From Granulibacter bethesdensis (lineage in GTDB: Bacteria; Pseudomonadota; Alphaproteobacteria; Acetobacterales; Acetobacteraceae): DNA of 64,000 nucleotides. The stretch covers positions 2,626,742 through 2,690,741 of the forward strand of contig NZ_CP018192.1 of the NCBI RefSeq assembly GCF_001889525.1, in the 5' to 3' direction. Position 1 is the stretch's first letter. Each line of letters begins with the position of its first letter. Both the position numbers and the translations under genes were made by a program. The notes under the pieces are model-generated. The model was not told the origin of the DNA, did no database searches, and worked only from the letters and a program-made list of their open reading frames with translations. Positions 52,258 to 60,639 of the stretch are shown here, piece by piece.

Positions 52258-53316
52258 TTAATCGAGGAAAATATCGGGTGGGCTGTCGGCACGCAGGCTG
52301 CGGCCGAGTTCAGCACCCAGCGCCTCCGCTTCCGAAACCGCACCCTGCAACGTCCGGCGCAGCAGAAAGCTGCCATCCTCAGCGGCGACCAGACCGGTCA
52401 GATGCAGCACTCCCCCCGACAATATCCGCGCATGTCCGCCGATCGGCGTACGGCAGGAGCCATCCAGCAGATTGAGCAATGCTCGTTCCGCGGTGGAGAC
52501 TGCTTTAGCCTCCCGATCCTCGATCCCGGCCAGCAGGTCGCGCAGAGCGTAATCGTCTTCCCGCACCGTGACCCCGACAATGCCCTGACAGGCGGCAGGC
52601 ACCATGATTTCGGTATCCAGCACCACGCTTGCCGCCTGCTCCATATCCAGCCGACGCAGACCGGCCAGAGCGAGAAGGCTGGCATCGCATTCCCCCCGCG
52701 CCAGCTTGGCAAGGCGAGTCTGGACATTGCCACGGATCGTCGCAAAACGAAGATCAGGGCGGGCATGGGCCAGTTGGGCCTGTCTCCGCACCGATGAGGT
52801 GCCGACCAGCGCGCCCTGTTGCAACACGCTGAACGGATCTCCCGGCGGGGGCGGGGTGAAGCCGGGGGGAAGGATAATCGCATCCCGTGCGTCTTCGCGC
52901 TTGAGCGTACAGGCCAGCACGATGCCGGGTGGAAGCTGGGTTTCCAGATCCTTCAGGCTGTGAACCGCGAAGTCGATCCGCCGGTCAGACAGTGCTTCGT
53001 GGATTTCTTTGGCGAACAGACCTTTGCCGCCAATCTCGGCCAGACGCCGGTCCTGCACACGGTCGCCAGTCGTGTTGATCTGGTGTTCCTCGAACACCTC
53101 CATATCCCGCAAGATCGGGCAGAAGCTGCGTAGCCGGGCGAGAAATGCCCGGGTTTGCACCAGAGCAAGAGGAGAAGCGCGTGTGCCGACCCGTAAAGGC
53201 AGACCATGCATCCCCACATGGGAGGATGGCGGCGTAGAAGAGGGCGTTGCCGGGCCAGAGGGGTGGCCAGAGGGGTGGCCAGAGGGGTAGCCAGAGGGGG
53301 GGTGGGCGGGTTGCAT
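52258..53316 (-). CDS. hemC: Hydroxymethylbilane synthase
   Basis: A 352-aa HemC that joins four porphobilinogens. LRVGTRASPLALVQTRAF, HSLKDLETQLPPG and LAREGDARDAI-type substrate residues are typical; the dipyrromethane-cofactor cysteine lies in DGSCRTPIGGHA near residue 285. The N-terminal ~35 residues before MHGLPLRVGT are not conserved and include PSGH repeats from a tandem DNA repeat, so translation may really start at ATG 53211 (317 aa, the usual length). Divergent from tsaD. Confidence 0.94.
   Translation of the reverse strand: MQPAHPPSGYPSGHPSGHPSGPATPSSTPPSSHVGMHGLPLRVGTRASPLALVQTRAFLARLRSFCPILRDMEVFEEHQINTTGDRVQDRRLAEIGGKGLFAKEIHEALSDRRIDFAVHSLKDLETQLPPGIVLACTLKREDARDAIILPPGFTPPPPGDPFSVLQQGALVGTSSVRRQAQLAHARPDLRFATIRGNVQTRLAKLARGECDASLLALAGLRRLDMEQAASVVLDTEIMVPAACQGIVGVTVREDDYALRDLLAGIEDREAKAVSTAERALLNLLDGSCRTPIGGHARILSGGVLHLTGLVAAEDGSFLLRRTLQGAVSEAEALGAELGRSLRADSPPDIFLD
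53253..53300. repeat. Four 12-base tandem repeats at the hemC start
   Basis: GGCCAGAGGGGT occurs three times in a row (53253-53288) and a fourth time with two changes (53289-53300). On the minus strand it codes for repeats of PSGH/PSGY in the proposed N-terminal extension of HemC, or lies in its leader if translation starts at 53211. Confidence 0.9.
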
Positions 53317-53359
53317 GCATGTGTCCTAAAACCCGCACAGAGGAAAGGAAAGAGTACAG

Positions 53360-54505
53360 ATGACCCCCAATCTGCCGGAAATGCATGAAGCAGTGGATTC
53401 TCCGGCTTCTGAAAACCTTTTTCCGGGTCCGGTCCTGGGTATCGAGACCTCCTGCGATGAAACCGCCGCCGCCGTCCTGGACGGATCGGGCCGTATTCTG
53501 GCCGAAATCGTGTTGAGCCAGTACGACGATCATGCCCGCTTCGGCGGGGTGGTGCCGGAAATCGCCGCCCGGGCCCATCTGGCCTATCTGCCCGGCATGG
53601 TGACAGAGGTAATGGACAAAGCCGGACTCCGTTTTCAGGATCTGGCCGCGATTGCTGCAACCTCCGGTCCGGGGCTGATCGGTGGGTTGCTGGTGGGGGC
53701 GGGGTTGGGCAAAGGTCTGGCCCTGGCGGCAAAACGACCCTTTATCGCCATCAATCATCTGGAAGCCCATGCTCTGGCCGCGCTGCTGCCGGCATTGGGC
53801 GGGGTCGCGGAAACAACCTCCGGTGAGCATTTCCCTTTCCTGCTGATGCTGCTGTCCGGCGGTCATTGCCAGTGCATTCTGGTCGAGGGAGTCGGACGTT
53901 ACCGGCGGCTCGGCGGCACGATCGATGATGCGGTGGGGGAAGCCTTCGACAAGGTCGGCAAGCTGCTGGGGCTGGGCTGGCCCGGCGGTCCGGCGCTGGA
54001 GCGGCTGGCCTTGCAGGGCAATCCACGCGCCCTTGCCTTTCCCCGCCCCATGAAGGGCAGGGTGGGGTGCGATTTCAGTTTTTCGGGACTGAAGACGGCG
54101 GTGGCCCAGTATGTCGCCCGATTTCCAGATGGGCCGCTGCCTTTATCCGATGCTGCCGATATAGCCGCCAGTTTTCAGGCGGCCGTTGCCGATGTCATGG
54201 CCGACCGCGCCACCGCCGCCCTTGCTATGGCGGATGAGATCGCGCCCGCGAAAATGCTCGTCGTCTCCGGCGGTGTCGCGGCCAATGCAGCGATCCGGGC
54301 AGCGCTTTCCACCGCCGCCGAGCGGCGTGGCATTACCATGCTCGCCCCGCCACCCCGGCTGTGCACCGATAATGCCGTCATGGTGGCCTGGGCCGGGCTG
54401 CACCGTCTGAAATATGGCGCGGTCTCCGGTCTGGATCATGCCCCCCTGCCACGCTGGCCGCTGGATGCGCCGGATATGGCGCTGCCGGAATCGACCGCTC
54501 CATGA
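53360..54505 (+). CDS. tsaD: tRNA N6-threonylcarbamoyladenosine transferase subunit TsaD
   Basis: A 381-aa TsaD, the catalytic subunit that adds threonylcarbamoyl to A37 of ANN-reading tRNAs. LGIETSCDETAAAVLD begins the conserved fold, metal-binding histidines lie in INHLEAHALAALLP near residue 133, and SFSGLKTAV and PPRLCTDNAVMVAWAG follow. An N-terminal extension of about 25 residues precedes the core. Its stop overlaps rlmJ (ATGA). Confidence 0.96.
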   Translation: MTPNLPEMHEAVDSPASENLFPGPVLGIETSCDETAAAVLDGSGRILAEIVLSQYDDHARFGGVVPEIAARAHLAYLPGMVTEVMDKAGLRFQDLAAIAATSGPGLIGGLLVGAGLGKGLALAAKRPFIAINHLEAHALAALLPALGGVAETTSGEHFPFLLMLLSGGHCQCILVEGVGRYRRLGGTIDDAVGEAFDKVGKLLGLGWPGGPALERLALQGNPRALAFPRPMKGRVGCDFSFSGLKTAVAQYVARFPDGPLPLSDAADIAASFQAAVADVMADRATAALAMADEIAPAKMLVVSGGVAANAAIRAALSTAAERRGITMLAPPPRLCTDNAVMVAWAGLHRLKYGAVSGLDHAPLPRWPLDAPDMALPESTAP

Positions 54506-55386
54506 ATTATCGCCATGCTTTCCACGCCGGAAACTTCGCCGATTGCCATAAGCACGCCTTGATGGTCGCATTGCTGACTGTTCTGCGACAAAAAGAGGCT
54601 CCGTTCTTCGTGCTCGATACCCATGCGGGCACCGGCGAGACCCTGCTGACGGACGGACCAGCCGCCCGTACCGGAGAATGGCAGAAGGGAATAGGTCTGT
54701 TGCTGGATGATCCGGCTCCGGCACTGGCGTCTTATCTGGCGCTGGTCAAATCATTGGGTATGGAGCGGAGCCTCTATCCCGGTTCTCCCCTGATTGCCCG
54801 TGCCATGCTGCGTCCTCAGGATCGTATGGCCGTGTGTGAACTCCATCCCGAAGATGGCGCCAGCCTCGCCGAGCGGTTCAGGGGAGATCCCTATTGCGCC
54901 ATCCATCGCCGCGACGGGTGGAAAGCGCTGGAAACCATGCTCCCTCCGAAAACCGCTTCCTCCGGCGGTGTCCTGCCCAGACGCGGCCTGACCCTGATCG
55001 ACCCGCCTTTCGAGCAGCCGGATGAACACCGCCGCCTGGCCGATGCCATGCTGACGGCCCAACAGCGCTTTCCCACCGGCATGGTCGCCGGGTGGTATCC
55101 GATCAAGGGCGGTGCTCCGGCCCGGCTGCTGCGGCATCAGTTGCAGGATGCCGGGCTGAAACGGGCCTTGATCGCCGAATTATTCCTTCGGCCGCCTACT
55201 GATACGACACGTCTTAACGGAAGTGGCATGGCCATCCTCAACCCGCCCTGGCAATTTGGCGATAACGCCCGCGCGATCATGCAGGCCCTGAAAACCGGAT
55301 TAAAAGCGTGTGAGATCCGCGTGGATGAACTCGGAACTGATTGTGCGGCCTCTGCCCCCGGAGCCATGGAACATAAAACGCAATGA
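54502..55386 (+). CDS. rlmJ: 23S rRNA (adenine-N6)-methyltransferase RlmJ
   Basis: A 294-aa RlmJ that methylates A2030 of 23S rRNA. The start MNYRHAFHAGNFADCHKHAL is the family hallmark; LDTHAGTGE is the SAM-binding loop and LTLIDPPFEQPDEH holds the catalytic DPPF. Middle gene of the tsaD-rlmJ-gpsA operon with ATGA overlaps on both sides. Confidence 0.95.
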   Translation: MNYRHAFHAGNFADCHKHALMVALLTVLRQKEAPFFVLDTHAGTGETLLTDGPAARTGEWQKGIGLLLDDPAPALASYLALVKSLGMERSLYPGSPLIARAMLRPQDRMAVCELHPEDGASLAERFRGDPYCAIHRRDGWKALETMLPPKTASSGGVLPRRGLTLIDPPFEQPDEHRRLADAMLTAQQRFPTGMVAGWYPIKGGAPARLLRHQLQDAGLKRALIAELFLRPPTDTTRLNGSGMAILNPPWQFGDNARAIMQALKTGLKACEIRVDELGTDCAASAPGAMEHKTQ

Positions 55387-56354
55387 CAGATACCGGTTTG
55401 AACGATGTTCTGGTTGTCGGTGCCGGTGCGTGGGGCACCGCCTTGGCCATTCAGGCAGCGAGGACAGGGCGGCGCGTGCGGCTATGGGCACGCAGCGAGG
55501 AGACAGCCATCCGTTTGCAGGATAGCCGACACAATCCCCGCCTGCCCGGTATCATGATCCCCGACGCGGTGACAGTCACTCACAAGCTGGATCAAGCCGC
55601 CTGCGCCCTGCTTGCTGTGCCGATGCAGCATATGAGGGCGGTCGCACAAAACCTGCCGCCCATGCGACTGATCACCTGCTGCAAAGGGGTGGAGAGTAAG
55701 ACCGGACTGTTTCCACTGGAAATTCTGGCAACCCTGTTTCCCGATCTACCTCATGCCGTGCTCAGTGGCCCGAATTTCGCCCACGAAGTCGCTGCCGGAC
55801 TGCCGGCGGCTTCCGTCATCGCCAGCACGGATGCCGGATTGAGAAGCGATATTATCCATGCTCTCGGCAGTGCAGGATTCCGGTTGTATGGCAATGCCGA
55901 TCCTGTCGGTGCGCAGGTAGGCGGCGCGGCCAAAAACGTCATCGCCATCGCCGCAGGGGTCACGATCGGTGCGGGCTTAGGGGAAAATGCCCGCGCTGCG
56001 CTGGTGACCCGCGGCATTGCAGAATTGTCGCGTCTGGCTGTCACACTGGGGGGGCAGGCTACCACAGTGGCCGGTTTATCGGGGCTGGGCGATCTGCTGC
56101 TGACCTGTACCGGAAAAGCCAGCCGCAATTTCCGTCTCGGCTTCGCCCTCGGGCAGGGAATGGCGCTGGATCAGGCGCTGTCCGCCAGTGAAGGCGTGGT
56201 GGAAGGCGTCATGACTGCCCCCGCCCTGCTGCACCGGGCCGGGCCGAATGCCGATTTGCCAATCATTTCCGCTGTTGCCGCGATGGTCTCCGGCCAAGCC
56301 GATTTTCAGGAAGCCATGAGCGCATTGCTGTCCCGTCCGGTCAGGGACGAATAA
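55383..56354 (+). CDS. gpsA: Glycerol-3-phosphate dehydrogenase [NAD(P)+]
   Basis: A 323-aa GpsA that reduces dihydroxyacetone phosphate to sn-glycerol 3-phosphate for phospholipid synthesis. NAD(P)-binding VVGAGAWGTALAIQAA, SGPNFAHEVAAGLPAA, the catalytic lysine in GGAAKNVIAIAAGV and the C-terminal EGVVEGVMTAPALL are present. ATGA overlap with rlmJ. It converges on nth with 28 bases between stops. Confidence 0.96.
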   Translation: MTDTGLNDVLVVGAGAWGTALAIQAARTGRRVRLWARSEETAIRLQDSRHNPRLPGIMIPDAVTVTHKLDQAACALLAVPMQHMRAVAQNLPPMRLITCCKGVESKTGLFPLEILATLFPDLPHAVLSGPNFAHEVAAGLPAASVIASTDAGLRSDIIHALGSAGFRLYGNADPVGAQVGGAAKNVIAIAAGVTIGAGLGENARAALVTRGIAELSRLAVTLGGQATTVAGLSGLGDLLLTCTGKASRNFRLGFALGQGMALDQALSASEGVVEGVMTAPALLHRAGPNADLPIISAVAAMVSGQADFQEAMSALLSRPVRDE

Positions 56355-56382
56355 GGCCCTGTGCTTCATTTAACAGGGTGCT

Positions 56383-57084
56383 TCATTTAACAGGCGGCAC
56401 CAGCACCTTGGCCGGGTAACGGCACCACTCTGCCCCCACACATCGCCAGCATTCCGGACGGCGCGCCTTGCAGACATAGCGCCCATGCAGGATCAGCCAG
56501 TGATGCGCCATACCCAGCCTGTCCGCCGGGATACGCGCCACCAGCCCATCTTCGACCATGCGCGTGGTCTTGCCGGGCGCAATGCCGGTACGGTTACCCA
56601 GCCGGAACACATGCGTATCCACCGCCATGGTCGGCTGATCGAACGCCACGCTCAGCACAACATTCGCTGTCTTGCGGCCAACACCCGGCAGGGATTCCAG
56701 AGCTTCCCGATCAGCAGGAACCTCCCCGCCGAAACGATCCAACAATTGCTGCGACAAAGCTGCGACATTCCGCGCCTTCGCCTGCCATAGCCCGATGGAA
56801 CGGATATGACGGGCAATCCCTTGCTCCCCCAGCGCCGCCATCGAAGCGGGATCGGGAGCCTGTTCGAACAGGCTCCGTGTGGCCTTGTTCACCGCGGCAT
56901 CCGTAGTCTGGGCCGACAACACAACCGCAACAAGCAATGTGAAATTGGACGTGTAGATCAGCTCACTTTTCGGATCTGGATTGGCTTTGGCAAGCGCATC
57001 CAGAAAACCGATTACCTGCGCCCTGGTCATACGCGGACTGGCAGAAACAGGATCGGCAGCAGAAAGAGAAGAAGAGGAGGACAT
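56383..57084 (-). CDS. nth: Endonuclease III
   Basis: A 233-aa Nth, a DNA glycosylase/AP lyase for oxidised pyrimidines. HhH motif with catalytic Lys: LESLPGVGRKTANVVL; catalytic Asp in AVDTHVFRLGNRTG; [4Fe-4S] ligands in CKARRPECWRCVGAEWC (C-x6-C-x2-C-x5-C). I start at ATG 57084; the frame is open to a TTG at 57132, and the conserved part starts only at MTRAQVIGFLDAL (57030), so the start is uncertain. Confidence 0.93.
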   Translation of the reverse strand: MSSSSSLSAADPVSASPRMTRAQVIGFLDALAKANPDPKSELIYTSNFTLLVAVVLSAQTTDAAVNKATRSLFEQAPDPASMAALGEQGIARHIRSIGLWQAKARNVAALSQQLLDRFGGEVPADREALESLPGVGRKTANVVLSVAFDQPTMAVDTHVFRLGNRTGIAPGKTTRMVEDGLVARIPADRLGMAHHWLILHGRYVCKARRPECWRCVGAEWCRYPAKVLVPPVK

Positions 57085-57137
57085 GGAACAGGAGACACCA
57101 CGCCTGACCCGATCATGGCAAGAGGCAGGCAAATGTA

Positions 57138-57701
57138 GTGGCGTTTCAGGACGAAAGAAGGAATGATACGCGCCTTATGTGGCGATTGACGGAAAAAAAC
57201 TCTGACGGGTTTCCGGTCACGGAAGCCATCATTATCCCGCATCGCAGCCTGTCCCGCCGCGGGCTGGCGCTGGTGTGCGGGGGGCTGTGCCTGTTATCCG
57301 GGCTGGGTGTCCTCTTTTCCCTGATGGTTCATGCCTGGCCCGTAGCCGGATTTGCCGGACTGGAAGCCCCTCTGGCCATCGCTGCTTTGCTATGGAATGC
57401 CAGAGCTGTCCGCCAAACCGAGATCGTCACCCTGAGCGGAACTGGTCCCGGCATTGCCCATATCGATGCAAGGGGACGCAGCCGCCATATGAAAATAAGG
57501 CCGGGATGGCTGCGTTTGCGGCTGGAGGAATGTCCGGGGCGCGTGCCGCAACTGATCCTGTCCTCCCGTGATGGTGAATTCGAACTGGCACGTTCACTGG
57601 GGGAGGATGAAAAACGCGCCCTGGCGGAAACTCTCCAGGACGCGTTGTACAGGGTTCAGAATCCGGTTTTCGATAATCCCCAGCTTGTTGCTGCGGATTA
57701 A
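57138..57701 (+). CDS. DUF2244 membrane protein
   Basis: A 187-aa DUF2244 family protein: ITPHRSL-like IIIPHRSLSRRG near residue 33, two hydrophobic segments (LALVCGGLCLLSGLGVLF and AGLEAPLAIAALLW), then a soluble part ending with LGEDEKRALAETLQDAL. Family function unknown. GTG 57138 has AGG eight bases ahead; ATG 57177 is an alternative start. Its stop codon overlaps the stop of the convergent phosphate transporter (TTAA, 57698-57701). Confidence 0.82.
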   Translation: MAFQDERRNDTRLMWRLTEKNSDGFPVTEAIIIPHRSLSRRGLALVCGGLCLLSGLGVLFSLMVHAWPVAGFAGLEAPLAIAALLWNARAVRQTEIVTLSGTGPGIAHIDARGRSRHMKIRPGWLRLRLEECPGRVPQLILSSRDGEFELARSLGEDEKRALAETLQDALYRVQNPVFDNPQLVAAD

Positions 57702-59314
57702 CCGGTAAACATACTGCGGAAAGCCCAGAACAGGCCGCCCGCCAGAAGGATCGAGGCAGGCAGGGTCAGCACCCAGGCCATGAGCAGACTGCGCACTGTT
57801 TTCGCCTGTAGGCCAGATCCGTTTGCTGCCATCGTACCCGCCACACCGGATGTCAGCACATGGGTAGTGCTGACCGGCAGGTGATACATATCGGCTGCCT
57901 GAATCAGGCCCATTGCCACGCTTTCAGCAACCGCACCCTGCGCATAAGTCAGATGCTCCTTGCCGATGCGCTCCCCGACCGTCACCACGATGCGGCGCCA
58001 GCCGACCATAGTGCCAAGCCCCAGCGCAAGAGCCACACAGACCTTGACCCACAGGGGAATGAACTGGGTGGCGTTGTTCGCCTGAGCCGTGAAAGTCTCG
58101 AAAACCGATTTTTGCTGGGGCGTCAGAGTGGCGGTTTTTTCCACGAACGGCAGCGCATGGCTGATCAGGTAGAAATCATTGCGGATATTGCCTGCCTGAT
58201 CATGCGGCACATCGCGCAATGCAACCCGGCTTTCCAGCTTTGCATTCACATCTTTGATCAAGGTGGCCAGCGCGGATGCCGTATCAGACAGGGCCTTCTT
58301 TTTCTGTATCGCAGCCGTCACCCTGTTGCGGGCCGCATCCAGTGACACGGCAGGAGCATGTCTGGCAGCAGACAGATCATCAAGTATCTGGACCGTCTGC
58401 AGGGACGAATGATGCAGCGCGATCAGTTTCTGACCATCAACGGTATGGTTCAGGGCATAAGCCGTGGGAACCGTGCCGATCAGGATCAGCATGATCAGGC
58501 CCATGCCTTTCTGACCATCATTGGAACCATGGCTGAAGCTGACGCCCGTGCAGGTCAGAACCAGCAGAGCACGGATCGGCCAGGGTGGCGGCTGTTTTCC
58601 TTCCGGTGCCTTGTACAAGGTCGGAATTTTCACCAGCCTGCGCAGCAGCAGCATCCCCAGACCAGCCAGCAAAAATCCGGCAACAGGGCTGAACAGCAGG
58701 GAACGCAGGACATTCAGGGCCTGTGCCCAGTCCACGCCACTGGTGCCATTCGGACCGGCCATCAGCTGATTCATCAGACCGACCCCGATAATGGAGCCAA
58801 TCAGAGTATGAGAGGAAGAATTGGGAATACCGACATACCAGGTGGCCAGATTCCACAAAATCGCTGCCACCAGTAGCGCAAATACCATCGCAAATCCGGC
58901 ATCGCTGCCAACCTGAAGGATCAGTTCCACCGGCAGCAGAGAGACGACTGTGAAGGCGACACCACCCGAGGAAGCCAGAACGCCCAAAAAATTCCATACG
59001 CCCGACCAGACCACAGCGAAATGGGCGGGCAGGGAATTGGTATAGATCACTGTCGCCACAGCATTGGCGGTATCGTGAAAACCGTTGACGAATTCAAAGC
59101 CAAGCGCAATCGCCAGAGCAATCCCAAGCAGAACAAAGGGCAGAGCAGTGGGATAACTGACACCCTCAAGATCATTCGACAGATGAAAAGCGGCATATAC
59201 GACACCAATAACCAGCAGCAGGCTGACGATAATCCCGGTCAGCTGCCCGGCTTTGCTTGTTGTCGGCATAACCATGTCTGTACCATTCTGGGTTGGGTTC
59301 CACCCGGACATCAT
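57698..59314 (-). CDS. Inorganic phosphate transporter (PiT family)
   Basis: A 538-aa low-affinity phosphate permease of the Pit family. The signature GFHDTANAVATVIYTN occurs near residue 78 and its inverted-repeat partner near the C-terminus reads VAESVAMGLIQAADMYHLPVSTTHVL. A soluble domain of about 120 residues separates the two halves. Typical substrate is metal phosphate, driven by protons. Several ATGs at the start make the exact N-terminus uncertain. No pho-box was recognised in the 183-base upstream gap (59315-59497), which holds nothing else. Confidence 0.92.
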   Translation of the reverse strand: MMSGWNPTQNGTDMVMPTTSKAGQLTGIIVSLLLVIGVVYAAFHLSNDLEGVSYPTALPFVLLGIALAIALGFEFVNGFHDTANAVATVIYTNSLPAHFAVVWSGVWNFLGVLASSGGVAFTVVSLLPVELILQVGSDAGFAMVFALLVAAILWNLATWYVGIPNSSSHTLIGSIIGVGLMNQLMAGPNGTSGVDWAQALNVLRSLLFSPVAGFLLAGLGMLLLRRLVKIPTLYKAPEGKQPPPWPIRALLVLTCTGVSFSHGSNDGQKGMGLIMLILIGTVPTAYALNHTVDGQKLIALHHSSLQTVQILDDLSAARHAPAVSLDAARNRVTAAIQKKKALSDTASALATLIKDVNAKLESRVALRDVPHDQAGNIRNDFYLISHALPFVEKTATLTPQQKSVFETFTAQANNATQFIPLWVKVCVALALGLGTMVGWRRIVVTVGERIGKEHLTYAQGAVAESVAMGLIQAADMYHLPVSTTHVLTSGVAGTMAANGSGLQAKTVRSLLMAWVLTLPASILLAGGLFWAFRSMFTG

Positions 59315-59497
59315 GCTTTCGCTTTCACATTGATATGCTGCAACGGAAAAGCATATCCATCGAAGATATTGTAAGATTGTTTAGTGAAACATTGCGATGG
59401 ACCAGAAAGCACCGGAGATTTTTGACTCTGGAAAAGATCAGGCTTTTTTCAGGTCCGTTATTCTGTCTTTTGAAGACAAAAATGACCTTCCACCCGA

Positions 59498-59950
59498 TCA
59501 GAAAGGTCTTACGATCACCATCGTTACGATGATCAGCATCAGAAGAGTCGGAACTTCATTGGCAATTCTATAAAATTTGTGCGTCCGCGTGTTGCGGTCT
59601 TCCAGAAAATCACGCCGCCATTTCGACATCGCGCCATGAAAACCACTCATCAGCAGCACACAAAGCAGTTTGACATGCCACCAGCCGCGGCTCCAGTCGA
59701 TAACACCGGGCGTCAGCACAAGAAGAATTCCAAATAGCCATGTCGCCATCATCGCCGGATTGATGATCTGCTTCAGCAAACGACGCTCCATGATCTTGAA
59801 ACGTTCGCTCTCCTCGCTCCCGCGCCTTAATCCGCAATGGTAGACATACAGTCTGGGCAGATAAAACAAACCAGCCATCCAGGCGATCATGCTGGCGATA
59901 TGGGCTGTTTTGATCCACAGATAAAACGGGGTCAGAAATGAAGCGGTCAT
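59498..59950 (-). CDS. hemJ: Protoporphyrinogen IX oxidase HemJ
   Basis: A 150-aa, four-helix membrane protein of the HemJ (UPF0093) family that oxidises protoporphyrinogen IX to protoporphyrin IX. Conserved: YLWIKTAHIASMIAWMAGLFYLPRLYVYH near the start, with the heme-linked His, and WWHVKLLCVLLMSGFHG. It is translated from ATGA overlap with the HAD gene, downstream of hemH, so the last two steps of heme synthesis are in one operon. Length is typical. Confidence 0.93.
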   Translation of the reverse strand: MTASFLTPFYLWIKTAHIASMIAWMAGLFYLPRLYVYHCGLRRGSEESERFKIMERRLLKQIINPAMMATWLFGILLVLTPGVIDWSRGWWHVKLLCVLLMSGFHGAMSKWRRDFLEDRNTRTHKFYRIANEVPTLLMLIIVTMVIVRPF

Positions 59951-60639
59951 GCTGTCACCGTGCTGCCCACTTGCATCCGTTGCCGGAATAACATTGGCAG
60001 TTCGGACAAGGCCCTGAACACTGTAGCCCCTTCCGCTTTCAGGGCTTCACCATCGCCATACGGTGCGAAACCCAGAATCTCCATACCGGCAGCACGCGCA
60101 CCGCGTGAGCCGGGGATGCTGTCTTCCACCACAACACATGCCTCAGCTGGAATGCCCGCATCGGCCGCCGCAGCCAGAAATACGTCCGGGGCAGGTTTCG
60201 GTTTGAGGGAACCGCCCGGCCCGCCGCTGAATGTCCGGCCTTCTGTCAGATAGCTAAGACCGGTCCGTGCAAACTTGACGGCCATTTCCGCCTGAGAACT
60301 GTTAGAGGCAACCCGCCATTCCAGACCCAGCGCCGCCATCCCTTCCAGAACCTCTTTTGCCCCCGGCACAGTGACAGATTCCATTTCCAGTGCTTTCAGC
60401 AACGCACTGGCCAATGCTGGACGCCAGCCGGGCGACACCGGACGGCCCAGCATTTTTTCGATCAGGGGCACCATATCAATCAACGACATGCCCAGAAAAA
60501 TACGGTGTGCCTCATCAGGTGTCATCGGCAACCCTTCTTCGGTCAGGCTGGCTGCCACGACACGGGAAGCAATGGTTTCGCTGTCGATCAGCACGCCATC
60601 ACAATCGAAGATCACCATGCGCAGGGGTACCGTTCTCAT
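59947..60639 (-). CDS. HAD-family phosphatase (beta-phosphoglucomutase-like)
   Basis: A 230-aa haloacid dehalogenase-type hydrolase, subfamily IA: the nucleophile motif FDCDGVLIDSE near residue 10, ASNSS motif, KPKPAPDVFLAAA and VVEDSIPGSRGARAAGM, with a helical cap in between. Substrate unknown; likely a small phosphorylated sugar or glycolate. Sandwiched between hemH and hemJ with ATGA overlaps at both ends, which ties its expression to heme synthesis without proving a role there. Confidence 0.9.
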   Translation of the reverse strand: MRTVPLRMVIFDCDGVLIDSETIASRVVAASLTEEGLPMTPDEAHRIFLGMSLIDMVPLIEKMLGRPVSPGWRPALASALLKALEMESVTVPGAKEVLEGMAALGLEWRVASNSSQAEMAVKFARTGLSYLTEGRTFSGGPGGSLKPKPAPDVFLAAAADAGIPAEACVVVEDSIPGSRGARAAGMEILGFAPYGDGEALKAEGATVFRALSELPMLFRQRMQVGSTVTA

